DNA from: an uncultured SAR116 cluster alpha proteobacterium
Lineage (GTDB): Bacteria; Pseudomonadota; Alphaproteobacteria; Puniceispirillales; Marisalimonadaceae
Assembly: GCA_902592615.1 (NCBI GenBank)
Contig: CACJFI010000010.1
Location: 1 to 51,186 of the forward strand
Length of the DNA: 51,186 bases
Reading direction: 5' to 3'
The notes below the pieces were generated by a model. That model searched no databases and was not told the DNA's origin. It saw only the letters and a list, made by a program, of their open reading frames with translations. The position numbers and the translations under genes are program-made. Positions 43,067 through 51,186 of this stretch are shown here, one piece after another (positions within the stretch are counted from its first letter, which is position 1; every line of letters begins with the position of its first letter).

Positions 43067-44563
43067 ATGAATTTATCTGAAAAAAAACAAATTAATAAAA
43101 AACTTAGAAGTATTGTAATTGGCGGTGGTTTTGGTGGTATAGCAACTGCTCTTAGATTAAGAGCCCTGGGTCATCAAGTTACTTTGTTAGAAAGATTAGG
43201 TTCTTTAGGAGGAAGAGCGCAAGTTTTTAAAAAAAATGGTTTCAAACACGATGCTGGTCCAACTGTAATAACAGCTCCTTTTCTATTTGATGAACTTTTT
43301 GAAATATTCAACGAGAAAAGAGAAGAATATATTGAGTTTAAACCTTTAGAACCTTGGTACAGGTTTCATTTTCATGACAATCAAACTTTCGATTATTCTA
43401 AAAGTATACAAAAAACTAAAAAAGAAATGAAAAAATTTTCAAAAGAAGATGCAAATAATTACGATAAATTATTAGAAGCTTCTAAAGCTATTTTTGATGT
43501 AGGTTTTACTAAATTATCAGATAAACCTTTTAGCTCCTTTTTCTACATGATGAAACAAGTACCTGCCCTAATAAAGTTAAAAAGCTATTTAACAGTTTCT
43601 CAGTTGGTAAATAAATATATCAAAAATCCACATTTGAGAGCAGCTTTTTCTATTCATCCATTATTGGTAGGAGGAAACCCGTTTACTACTACCTCTATTT
43701 ATGCGCTTATTCATTTTCTAGAGAGAAATTGGGGAGTTTACTTTAGTATGGGTGGCACTGGAAAACTTGTTGAAGAGTTAACAAAATTATTAGAGCGGAC
43801 AGGGGTTGAAATAAAATACAATACAGATATAAAAAATGCTTTTGAAACAAATGGCAAAATTGAAAAAATCGAATGCATGAATGGCAACACATTTTATGCT
43901 GATAACTATATCTTCAACGGTGACCCACCAACTTTCTATAATGAAATTTTGAAATCAAGAAGTAAAAGAAGAAAAAAATTCCTTCCAGAAAAACTAACTA
44001 GTTATTCCTTTGGATTGTATGTTTTGTTCTTTGGGACTAAAAAACAATATTCAAATATTGCTCACCATTCAATATGGCTTAGTAAAAGATTTAAAGGCTT
44101 GTTAACTGATATTTTTGATAACAAAATTTTAAGTGAAGATTTTTCATTATACATACATAGACCTACTGCAACTGATGAAAGTTTTGCTCCAAAAGGTTGC
44201 GATAGCTTTTATGTTCTTTGTCCTGTTCCTAATTTACAAGGTAATATTAATTGGGAAATTGAAGGTGATAAACTTAAAGACAGAATTGTAAACGCTTTAG
44301 ATAGTACAATTTTAACAGAATTAAAAAATAATATTTGTGATGAATTTTACATGACTCCCGTTGATTTTAAAAATGATTACCGTTCCACTCATGGTGCAGG
44401 GTTTTCAATAGCACCAAATTTTTCACAATCTGCATGGTTTCGATATCATAATAAAGATCCTCATATTGACAATTTATTCTTTTCTGCAGCTGGAGCTCAT
44501 CCTGGTGCTGGTATTCCAGGAGTATTATCATCAGCAAAAGTTGTTGAAAGGTTATTAAAATAA
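43067..44563 (+). CDS. crtI: Phytoene desaturase CrtI
   Basis: Converts phytoene to lycopene by successive desaturations with FAD. The 498-residue protein has the N-terminal dinucleotide motif VIGGGFGGIATALRLRALGH (GGGFGG 19-24). It also has GGRAQVFKKNGFKHDAGPTV and the C-terminal FAD motif NLFFSAAGAHPGAGIPGVLSS. Length fits bacterial CrtI. It opens the gene run crtI-crtB-crtY-blh, right after the rhodopsin terminator, and supplies lycopene toward retinal. Confidence 0.95.
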   Translation: MNLSEKKQINKKLRSIVIGGGFGGIATALRLRALGHQVTLLERLGSLGGRAQVFKKNGFKHDAGPTVITAPFLFDELFEIFNEKREEYIEFKPLEPWYRFHFHDNQTFDYSKSIQKTKKEMKKFSKEDANNYDKLLEASKAIFDVGFTKLSDKPFSSFFYMMKQVPALIKLKSYLTVSQLVNKYIKNPHLRAAFSIHPLLVGGNPFTTTSIYALIHFLERNWGVYFSMGGTGKLVEELTKLLERTGVEIKYNTDIKNAFETNGKIEKIECMNGNTFYADNYIFNGDPPTFYNEILKSRSKRRKKFLPEKLTSYSFGLYVLFFGTKKQYSNIAHHSIWLSKRFKGLLTDIFDNKILSEDFSLYIHRPTATDESFAPKGCDSFYVLCPVPNLQGNINWEIEGDKLKDRIVNALDSTILTELKNNICDEFYMTPVDFKNDYRSTHGAGFSIAPNFSQSAWFRYHNKDPHIDNLFFSAAGAHPGAGIPGVLSSAKVVERLLK

Positions 44564-44574
44564 AAGAGCTGAAA

Positions 44575-45495
44575 ATGGATTGCCATGTTGATGATGACAA
44601 AATAGTACTAAAAAATAATGGTAAAAGTTTTCATTGGGCTGGTAAGTTCTTAAATAAAGAATGCATCAATAGGGCAGCTGAGTTATATAGTTTTTGTAGG
44701 ATTTTAGATGACATAGCAGATAGTGGAGAAGCTAACTCCCATAAGCATCTCGTTAATATTAAATCTATTATTAAAAAAAATACAATTATAGAACTAGAAA
44801 ATATTTATTCAATTAAGTATCCTAAATTTTTAAAATCTTCCTCTAAAAAAACAGTAATAGATTTAATTGATGGACTTATTTTAGATCAAAAGGGTGTTTT
44901 GTTTAAGCAGGAAGAAGAGTTAATTAGATATTCTTACCATGTTGCCGGAACTGTTGGAATAATGATGTGTGACGCTTTAAAGTGTGATAATGTTCTTGCT
45001 AAATCATTTGCTATAGATCTTGGAATAGCTATGCAGCTTACAAATATTGCAAGAGATGTTCTAGAAGACGCTAAAATGGGAAGACGATATTTACCTGGGA
45101 GTTGGGTCCAAAATATTTTACCTAAAGAAATAGTTTTAGCAGCTAAAAATAATGACTTAAAAAAAATTTATATGATTTCACAAGGTATAAAAAAATTATT
45201 AATTCTAGCTGAGCAATATTATTTGAGTGGAGAAAAAGGTTTCGCTTTTTTGCCCTTTAATACAAGGGTTGCTATTTCTGTAGCATCAGGTGTTTACAGA
45301 GAGATTGGGGTACAGTTAGAAAATGAAAATTACAATTGGCAAAATGGAAGGCAAATAACATCAATCTTCTCGAAAATAAAAATTACATTATTCAAGACTT
45401 TTAAAGAAATTTTTTATTTAAGAAATATGAAAAAGCATAATTCTGAACTACATATTTATTTAGAAAGTTTAGTGAATGATAAAAAAGGAAATTAA
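44575..45495 (+). CDS. crtB: Phytoene synthase CrtB
   Basis: Condenses two GGPP to phytoene. The 306-residue protein has both Asp-rich motifs: DDIAD (45-49) and DVLEDAKMGR (161-170). RRYLP follows, and there is the NIAR stretch before the second motif. It is 11 bases after crtI and overlaps crtY by 20 bases. No crtE (GGPP synthase) gene is in the window, so GGPP must come from a gene elsewhere. Confidence 0.94.
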   Translation: MDCHVDDDKIVLKNNGKSFHWAGKFLNKECINRAAELYSFCRILDDIADSGEANSHKHLVNIKSIIKKNTIIELENIYSIKYPKFLKSSSKKTVIDLIDGLILDQKGVLFKQEEELIRYSYHVAGTVGIMMCDALKCDNVLAKSFAIDLGIAMQLTNIARDVLEDAKMGRRYLPGSWVQNILPKEIVLAAKNNDLKKIYMISQGIKKLLILAEQYYLSGEKGFAFLPFNTRVAISVASGVYREIGVQLENENYNWQNGRQITSIFSKIKITLFKTFKEIFYLRNMKKHNSELHIYLESLVNDKKGN

Positions 45496-46591
45496 CATTA
45501 TTGGAGGTGGTTGCGCAGCATTATCATTGGCTAGATTAATTCACAACTTACCTAACTACAAATTTAATTTATTTTTAGGTAACAAAAATAAAAATAATAA
45601 AGACCATTTTTGGGGATTTTGGAAAGTTAAAATTAATACTGAAGCTTATAATAAAGCAAATCATGTATGGTCTAAATGGTCAATCAATACTAATGACTCT
45701 AAACATATTCTAACGTCAGTTAAACATCCTTATTGTGTAATAAAAAGGAAAAAATGGTTGGATATATGTAAAAAACAACTTACAAATCAAAAATTTACCA
45801 TTTTAGAAAATGATGTACTTGAAAAAGATGGCCAATTATTTGTAAAGAATAAGAAAATTAAAGGTGATTTAGTTTTTGATAGCAGGCTACCTAAAATTCC
45901 AAGCAATATTTTGTTACAGCATTTTGAAGGATTTGTAGTTACTTCTGAGAAAAATGTATTTGATGAAGATATAGTAACATTAATGGATTTCAGATGTGAC
46001 CAGTCAAGAGGTATGCATTTTATTTACCTACTACCATTTAGTAAACGGAAAGCATTGGTTGAATCTACAATGTTTTCAAAAACAATTGAAAACAAAGAAT
46101 TTTATTCAGCTGAAATCTCAAAATATCTCAAAAAATATTTTAACTTGGACAAGTTCACAAAGAGTGATCACGAAAAAGGTGTTATTCCCATGCATTATAT
46201 TTCTTGTGCATCTAGAGAAATGTATAATATTGGCACAAGAGGGGGGGCAGTAAGACCTTCTTCGGGATATGCTTTTACTTTCATTCAAAAACAAGCATTT
46301 CAAATAATTAGCCAAATAAAAAAAAGAAAAAAAATTAATACTCAAATTCACAATAATATTGATTTATTTTTAGATAAAATATTTATAAGCGTAATTAATG
46401 AATTTCCTATATTAGCTCCTAAGATTTTTTCAAGTTTAGCCAGAATTTTAAATGGTGATGAAATGGCTAAATTTATGTCTGGAAATGCTTCACTATTAAC
46501 AACTTGCAAAATAATTATTTCAATGCCTAAAATACCATTTATCAAATCATTTTTTTATGTTGTGTATCGTAAATGGTTCAATTTACCTTAG
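45476..46591 (+). CDS. crtY: Lycopene beta-cyclase CrtY
   Basis: Cyclises lycopene to beta-carotene. The 371-residue flavoprotein has the N-terminal NIIGGGCAALSLA (GGGCAA 10-15). A DHFWGFW motif near 43-49 is typical of the CrtY family, and the FDSRLP motif lies in the middle. MHYISC and TRGGAVRPSSGYAF are in the C-terminal half, the latter matching the family motif GxxPSTGY. The ATG lies 20 bases inside crtB and the end overlaps blh by 19 bases. Confidence 0.92.
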   Translation: MIKKEINIIGGGCAALSLARLIHNLPNYKFNLFLGNKNKNNKDHFWGFWKVKINTEAYNKANHVWSKWSINTNDSKHILTSVKHPYCVIKRKKWLDICKKQLTNQKFTILENDVLEKDGQLFVKNKKIKGDLVFDSRLPKIPSNILLQHFEGFVVTSEKNVFDEDIVTLMDFRCDQSRGMHFIYLLPFSKRKALVESTMFSKTIENKEFYSAEISKYLKKYFNLDKFTKSDHEKGVIPMHYISCASREMYNIGTRGGAVRPSSGYAFTFIQKQAFQIISQIKKRKKINTQIHNNIDLFLDKIFISVINEFPILAPKIFSSLARILNGDEMAKFMSGNASLLTTCKIIISMPKIPFIKSFFYVVYRKWFNLP

Positions 46592-47394
46592 ATTGGTTAG
46601 ATTATATCTCATTATTTTTTATTATTTTTATGGGTATTCCCCATGGAGCTCTTGATGGAGCTATCTCAGTTACATTAGGTTTCACGAAAAGTTTTTATTT
46701 ACAGGTACGATTTATAATTACATATTTATTAGTAGCTACATTAGTTGTTGTTCTGTGGTATTTTTTACCAGTTTTTTCTCTCATTTTGTTCTTAATAGTA
46801 AGTGTTTTTCATTTTGGTTGTGGTGATTTAAATTGGAAAAATAATAATTTATATTATATATGTGGTTATGCTCATGGGGGGCTGGTAGTATTAGGCATAA
46901 TTTTTTTTAACAAGGATGAAGTTGATCATCTCTTTTCAATTTTATCTGGTAATCAATTGTATTTATTGTGGCAATTTCTTTATGTGTCTCTTATGGTATG
47001 GGTTTCATCATTAATTTTAATATTAATTAATTATAAAAAAATTACTTTCTCTAAAAATTATATCAAATTATTTACTGTAATGGTTTTAGTGATATCACTT
47101 TTCCCGCCTTTACCGGCATTTGCGATATATTTTTGTCTTATTCACAGCATTCACCATTTCAAAAGAATTATACCAACGTTACTAAACTTTATGGAAAAGA
47201 AAAAATTATTGTACCTAATGATTATTTTTTCTGTATTTAGTTGGTTAGGTGGTGGAACTGCATATTATATTTTACTAAATTTATATTCATATACAGATAC
47301 AATCATAAAAGTAACTTTTATTGGTTTAGCAGCATTAACTTTTCCACATATGATTTTAGTTGACGGTGTGTTTAGGCTAAAATATAAAATTTAG
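46573..47394 (+). CDS. blh: Beta-carotene 15,15'-dioxygenase Blh (retinal-forming)
   Basis: Membrane iron enzyme that cleaves beta-carotene into two retinal, the chromophore of the rhodopsin upstream. The 273-residue Brp/Blh protein has about eight membrane segments and the expected iron-site histidines: PHGALD (His24), FHFGCGD (His80) and IHSIHHF (191, 194 and 195). FPHMILVD near the end is also typical. It is the last gene of the carotenoid run. It converges on ubiA with 12 bases between stops, and no clear terminator is visible there. Confidence 0.94.
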   Translation: MVQFTLDWLDYISLFFIIFMGIPHGALDGAISVTLGFTKSFYLQVRFIITYLLVATLVVVLWYFLPVFSLILFLIVSVFHFGCGDLNWKNNNLYYICGYAHGGLVVLGIIFFNKDEVDHLFSILSGNQLYLLWQFLYVSLMVWVSSLILILINYKKITFSKNYIKLFTVMVLVISLFPPLPAFAIYFCLIHSIHHFKRIIPTLLNFMEKKKLLYLMIIFSVFSWLGGGTAYYILLNLYSYTDTIIKVTFIGLAALTFPHMILVDGVFRLKYKI

Positions 47395-47406
47395 AATCTC
47401 TGTTTA

Positions 47407-48321
47407 TTAACTTATATAATTTCCTAAAGATGATAATGTTAACAATAGACCAAGGACGAGATTTGATTTAAATACTTGCAGTGGATTATTATGTTCTATG
47501 TTTTTTATTTTTATTACTTGATAAGTAAGATGCAATCCACAAATTGATACACCAATGTACCAAAAGATATTATTATTTAATAAATATCCACTAATAATTA
47601 ATAAACAAAACATTAAACTATAGGAAAATCCTACAAAAAGAGTTAAAAAATTTTTAGCTGAAACAGCAGAATTTTTAATACCAAAAATTTCATCTTCATT
47701 TTTATCTTGGCATCCATAAATTGTGTCATATCCAATGATCCAGAATACAGTTGCCAAATACATAATGAATATTCCTAAATTCCAATCTTCACTTGCAGCA
47801 GACCAAGCTGTTGGGACAGCCCAACTAAAGGTCAATCCTAAGATAATTTGTGGCCATTTTGTAAATCTTTTAGCCAAGGGATATAGAATAACTAGAGGTA
47901 TCGCTGAGACAGCTACAAACCAAGTGTAAATATTTAATTGATATAGACAAATTAAACCAATCAATAACATAGTAATTAGAAAATAGGTTGCATGTAAAAT
48001 TGAAATTTCACCACTTGCAAGCGGTCTTGTTTTGGTTCTAGAAATTTTTTTATCAATATCTTTGTCCCACATATCATTAATAGTACATCCGGCAGCTCTC
48101 ATAACAATTGAACCTATTAAGAAAATAAACATTAATTTTATACAGTTTATAAAATCTAAACTTGTTAATGGAAGTACCCACCACCCAGGTAGAAGAAGAA
48201 GCCAAAAACCAACTGGTCTGTCAAATCTCCCTAATCTTATCCATTTAATATAATGTTTAGGAAGTATATCCCACCAACCATTATCAAGCATGTCAGAATT
48301 ATTTTGTTTGGGTATATTCAT
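47407..48321 (-). CDS. ubiA: 4-hydroxybenzoate polyprenyltransferase UbiA
   Basis: Attaches the polyprenyl tail to 4-hydroxybenzoate in ubiquinone synthesis, in the inner membrane. The 304-residue protein has the first prenyl-diphosphate motif INDMWDKDID (81-90) and the second YDTIYGCQDKNED. It has about eight membrane segments and the RFDRPVGFWLLLLPGWW start typical of UbiA rather than chlorophyll synthase or protoheme farnesyltransferase. Divergent from rsmE, a common neighbour in alphaproteobacteria. Confidence 0.93.
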   Translation of the reverse strand: MNIPKQNNSDMLDNGWWDILPKHYIKWIRLGRFDRPVGFWLLLLPGWWVLPLTSLDFINCIKLMFIFLIGSIVMRAAGCTINDMWDKDIDKKISRTKTRPLASGEISILHATYFLITMLLIGLICLYQLNIYTWFVAVSAIPLVILYPLAKRFTKWPQIILGLTFSWAVPTAWSAASEDWNLGIFIMYLATVFWIIGYDTIYGCQDKNEDEIFGIKNSAVSAKNFLTLFVGFSYSLMFCLLIISGYLLNNNIFWYIGVSICGLHLTYQVIKIKNIEHNNPLQVFKSNLVLGLLLTLSSLGNYIS

Positions 48322-48397
48322 AAATAATGCAATATCATTATACTATATTGTAATCAATGAGCAGTGAAATTAATTTTAAGTTATACGGTTTTTTATA

Positions 48398-49156
48398 ATG
48401 TTAGATTTATCTTATAAAGCTAAAATCAGACTATATTATCCCGGAAAAATAGCTTTAAAAAGTACAGTTAAGTTAGAAAATAAGCAAGTTCATTATTTAA
48501 TAAATGTAATGAGAAAAAAAATTGATGATTCAATTTTAGTTTTCAATAGCGTTAATGGTGAGTTTTTGGCTAAAATTTCTGAAATATATAAAAAAAAAAT
48601 TATTATAGATATAATAAAAAAAACGCGAGATGTTAAATTTGAAAATGATATTTGGCTATTATTTGCGCCAATTAAAAAATCTCCAACCGAATATATAGTG
48701 CAAAAGGCAACTGAATTGGGGGTATCTAAAATCATCCCTGTAATTACAGAACGTACTATCACAAAAAATTTAAATCTAAAAAGAATGCAAGATATAGCTA
48801 TTGAATCTTCTGAACAATGCGAACGCATAACGATCCCTGAAGTCTGTGCTGTAAAGAAACTTAAAGATTTAATTACAAATTGGAATAATGAACGAATAAT
48901 CTTTTTTTGTGATGAAACAATGAGAAAAAATAAAACTAAGAAAATTGATTTTCAAAATTTATCTACAAAACCTTTTGGAGCTATTCTAGTCGGTCCTGAA
49001 GGTGGCTTTAGTACAAATGAAATAAACTATCTTAAAGAAAAAAGGTTTATAAGACTAATTGATCTAGGGCCTAGAATTCTAAGAGCTGATACAGCTGTAA
49101 TAGCCGCTCTTTCTCTATGGCACTTTTTTAATGGAGATATTAAAAAATATTCTTAG
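48398..49156 (+). CDS. rsmE: 16S rRNA (uracil1498-N3)-methyltransferase RsmE
   Basis: SPOUT-class methyltransferase acting on U1498 of 16S rRNA. The 252-residue protein has an N-terminal PUA-like domain with HYLINVMR. The knot motifs are PIKKSPTEYIVQKATELGVSKI (near 90-111), LVGPEGGFSTNEI and LGPRILRADTAVIAAL, all diagnostic. gshA follows 94 bases later on the same strand. Confidence 0.94.
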   Translation: MLDLSYKAKIRLYYPGKIALKSTVKLENKQVHYLINVMRKKIDDSILVFNSVNGEFLAKISEIYKKKIIIDIIKKTRDVKFENDIWLLFAPIKKSPTEYIVQKATELGVSKIIPVITERTITKNLNLKRMQDIAIESSEQCERITIPEVCAVKKLKDLITNWNNERIIFFCDETMRKNKTKKIDFQNLSTKPFGAILVGPEGGFSTNEINYLKEKRFIRLIDLGPRILRADTAVIAALSLWHFFNGDIKKYS

Positions 49157-49250
49157 CCTTATAATTAAATTCAATATATATAAGAAATAATATAAAATGT
49201 TAAATGTTAATATTTTAAATTTATTATCAAAATCTATCTATGAGACTTAA

Positions 49251-50597
49251 ATGCAAAGATTAGAAAAAGACCAGCTAATAAATTGGTTTGAAGCAGGTGC
49301 AAAACCCAGAGAGCTCTGGAAAATAGGAACTGAACATGAAAAATTTATTTTTCATTTAGATAATTTAGAAAGGGTTGGTTATTTTGGTAAATCAGGAATA
49401 AGTGAATTATTAAACAACCTTGCAAAAGAGAATAATTGGGAAAAAGTATTAGAAAATAATAACATAATTGGTCTTAAAGATGAAACGGGCGCTTCAATTT
49501 CTCTTGAACCTGGTGGACAATTAGAATTATCTGGGGCTCCTCTAGATAACTTGCATCAAACATGTAAAGAGACCGGCAAACATTTACAAATAATGAAAAA
49601 AGCTATCAACAGGCTTGGCTTATCAATGATAGGACTAGGATATGATCCTAAGTGGTCCCGTTCAAAACAAAAATGGATGCCTAAAGGTCGTTATGAAGTA
49701 ATGAAAAATTTTATGCCTAAAGTAGGCGAGCTTGGATTAGATATGATGCTTAGGACATGTACCATTCAAGTAAATCTTGATTATTTAAACGAAAAAGATA
49801 TGGTGCAGAAATTTCAAATATCTCTTGCTTTACAGTCAATTGCTACAGCTATTTTTGCGAATTCTCCATTTATTGAAGGTAAAGAAAGTGGATATTTATC
49901 CTCAAGAGCAATTGTTTGGACTGATACAGACCCAAATAGAACAGGTGTGCCTGAAATTGTATTTACTAAACATTTTGGCTATGAAGCATGGTTAGATTAT
50001 GTTTTAAAAGTTCCGATGTATTTCGTTTATAGAGAGGGTAAATATATCGATGTATCAGGAAAGTATTTTTCAGATTTTATGGATGGTAAGTTGGAAGGCT
50101 TTGAAGGCCAATTTCCATCGATAAAAGACTGGGAAGATCATATAACCGTTCCGTTTCCTGAAGTAAGACTAAAACAATATTTAGAAATGCGAGGGGCGGA
50201 TGGAGGCCCTTGGAATATTATTTGTGCTTTACCAGCCTTATGGGTGGGTTTATTGTATGACAATAAAGCCCAGTTGGAGGCGTTTGATTTAGCAAAACCA
50301 TTTATGAATACATCTATATTAGAGGAAGGAAGAATGTCTGCTGCAAAGTATGGTTTAAAGGGTAAATTAGGCAGTAAAAATATTATTGATATTGCTGAAG
50401 AAATGCTAAGGATTTCTAGCACAGGTCTTGAAAGGCGTAAAATGCTAGATCAAAGAGGTATTGATGAAAGACAGTTTTTAGATCCACTTTTTAATATTAT
50501 CAGAAATCAAAAAACTGGCTCTGAAGTTCTTTTAGAAAAGTTTAATGGTATCTGGAAAAAAAATATTGATAAAGTATTTATTGAAAACGCTTTCTAA
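49251..50597 (+). CDS. gshA: Glutamate-cysteine ligase (GCS2 type)
   Basis: First step of glutathione synthesis, joining glutamate and cysteine with ATP. The 448-residue protein belongs to the plant/alphaproteobacterial type. Its motifs include WKIGTEHEKFIF (23-34), SLEPGGQLELSGAP, GLGYDPKWSRS and DMMLRTCTIQVNLDY. Length agrees with the type. It lies in the usual ubiA-rsmE-gshA neighbourhood. It supplies the substrate for ChaC and the AIG2-like protein encoded earlier in the window. The stop of the convergent tldD is 5 bases away. Confidence 0.95.
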   Translation: MQRLEKDQLINWFEAGAKPRELWKIGTEHEKFIFHLDNLERVGYFGKSGISELLNNLAKENNWEKVLENNNIIGLKDETGASISLEPGGQLELSGAPLDNLHQTCKETGKHLQIMKKAINRLGLSMIGLGYDPKWSRSKQKWMPKGRYEVMKNFMPKVGELGLDMMLRTCTIQVNLDYLNEKDMVQKFQISLALQSIATAIFANSPFIEGKESGYLSSRAIVWTDTDPNRTGVPEIVFTKHFGYEAWLDYVLKVPMYFVYREGKYIDVSGKYFSDFMDGKLEGFEGQFPSIKDWEDHITVPFPEVRLKQYLEMRGADGGPWNIICALPALWVGLLYDNKAQLEAFDLAKPFMNTSILEEGRMSAAKYGLKGKLGSKNIIDIAEEMLRISSTGLERRKMLDQRGIDERQFLDPLFNIIRNQKTGSEVLLEKFNGIWKKNIDKVFIENAF

Positions 50598-50601
50598 CAC
50601 T

Positions 50602-51186
50602 TTAATTGGTATCAGTTCCACCTACAGTGATACCTCCCATTAATAAAGTAGGTTGTCCAACACCCACAGGAACTCCCTGACCTTCTTTGCCGCAAGTACC
50701 AATCCCGTCATCCAATGACATATCATTCCCAATTAAAGATATTTTAGACATTGCATCAGGACCATTGCCAATTAGAGTAGCTCCTTTGAGAGGTTGCATA
50801 ACTTTCCCATTTTCTACGAGATAGGCCTCTGAAGCAGAAAAAACAAATTTTCCGTTGGTGATATCTACTTGTCCACCAGCAAAATTAACTGCATAAATAC
50901 CTTTTTTAACCGAGCTTATAATTTCTTCTGGTTCAATTGTTCCATTATCCATATACGTATTTGTCATTCTTGGCATAGGGTAATGAGAATAAGACTGTCT
51001 TCTCCCATTTCCAGTAGGCTCCATTTTCATTAGTCGAGCATTTTGACGATCTTGCATATAATTACGTAAAATTCCATTTTCTATCAAAATATTTTTTGAT
51101 GATTTTGTACCTTCGTCATCTATTGTTATTGATCCTCTTCTATTTTCAATTGTTCCGTCATCAATAACTGTAACTCCTTCAGCAGT
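50602..51186 (-). CDS. tldD: TldD metallopeptidase subunit, C-terminal part (partial)
   Basis: Open frame running off the right edge; about 194 C-terminal residues are present. The frame continues upstream of any internal start up to base 51186 and contains VIDDGTI, NRRGS and IDDEGT. The family motifs follow: [21 protein letters not shown] (near the middle) and PRMTNTY, and the ending [17 protein letters not shown]. TldD pairs with TldE (PmbA, encoded at 38.7-40.0 kb) to form a protease. The zinc-binding HExxxH motif would be in the missing N-terminal part. Confidence 0.93.
   Translation of the reverse strand, partial: TAEGVTVIDDGTIENRRGSITIDDEGTKSSKNILIENGILRNYMQDRQNARLMKMEPTGNGRRQSYSHYPMPRMTNTYMDNGTIEPEEIISSVKKGIYAVNFAGGQVDITNGKFVFSASEAYLVENGKVMQPLKGATLIGNGPDAMSKISLIGNDMSLDDGIGTCGKEGQGVPVGVGQPTLLMGGITVGGTDTN

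Noticed and set aside
46118-46351. Minus-strand frame inside crtY
   Set aside because: crtY motifs are clear on the plus strand across the same bases; no independent support.
1-51186. CRISPR array, tRNA, rRNA, insertion sequence or prophage
   Set aside because: No repeated spacer pattern, cloverleaf, transposase, integrase or phage structural gene was found on either strand by eye.

Overview
The window is about 51 kb of very AT-rich (roughly 30% G+C by eye), tightly packed DNA. Intergenic gaps are mostly under 100 bases, stop and start codons often overlap, and TTG starts recur. The gene families (SoxS-type thioredoxin, SoxYZCDB, GCS2-type glutamate-cysteine ligase, DUF3035 lipoprotein after lspA, UbiA next to RsmE and GshA) and the proteorhodopsin point to a streamlined, surface-ocean alphaproteobacterium. 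SAR11-like, HIMB59, AEGEAN-169 or a low-GC SAR116 relative are all possible; the sequence alone does not decide. I see no rRNA, tRNA, CRISPR, transposase or phage gene.

Layout. 1-4.7 kb: thiosulfate-oxidation operon (end of soxS, then soxY, soxZ, soxC, soxD, soxB) closed by a hairpin terminator. 4.75-6.4 kb: convergent flavocytochrome c sulfide dehydrogenase pair (fccA-fccB). 6.6-9.4 kb: a long aconitase B. 9.4-14.7 kb: a membrane class III nucleotide cyclase, a metallo-beta-lactamase-fold lipoprotein, a D-threonine-aldolase/D-serine-dehydratase-like PLP enzyme and a haloacid-dehalogenase-like hydrolase. 14.66-15.09 kb: a VOC-family gene interrupted by one in-frame stop. 15.2-20.8 kb: accessory genes (TerB-DnaJ membrane protein, AIG2-domain protein with an unknown N-terminal domain, TauD-type dioxygenase, GMC oxidoreductase, ChaC, MscS). 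21-27.6 kb: housekeeping operon ribF-ileS-lspA-DUF3035-mutL. 27.6-32.2 kb: rsmD, rluB, tadA, purD, xseA. 32.2-38 kb: lipid A/Kdo block (lpxL-like, lpxK, waaA, DUF374 acyltransferase) with a divergent MsbA-like ABC exporter. 38-41.9 kb: Cys-phosphatase, tldE/pmbA, argC and an unrecognised protein that resembles the gamma-glutamylcyclotransferase fold. 42.2-47.4 kb: blue-tuned proteorhodopsin followed by crtI-crtB-crtY-blh, which convert GGPP to retinal. 47.4-51.2 kb: ubiA, rsmE, gshA and the 3' part of tldD.

The energy theme is mixotrophic: reduced sulfur (Sox with SoxCD, plus FccAB) and light (proteorhodopsin) both supplement heterotrophic growth. A second theme is glutathione turnover: gshA, ChaC, an AIG2-like enzyme and possibly a third cyclotransferase-like protein lie within 35 kb. 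The main points for a second look are the argC-linked cyclotransferase-like protein, the two inverted repeats upstream of the rhodopsin gene, the strong terminator separating the rhodopsin from its retinal genes, the single-stop VOC pseudogene, the mono-heme SoxD and the long aconitase B.
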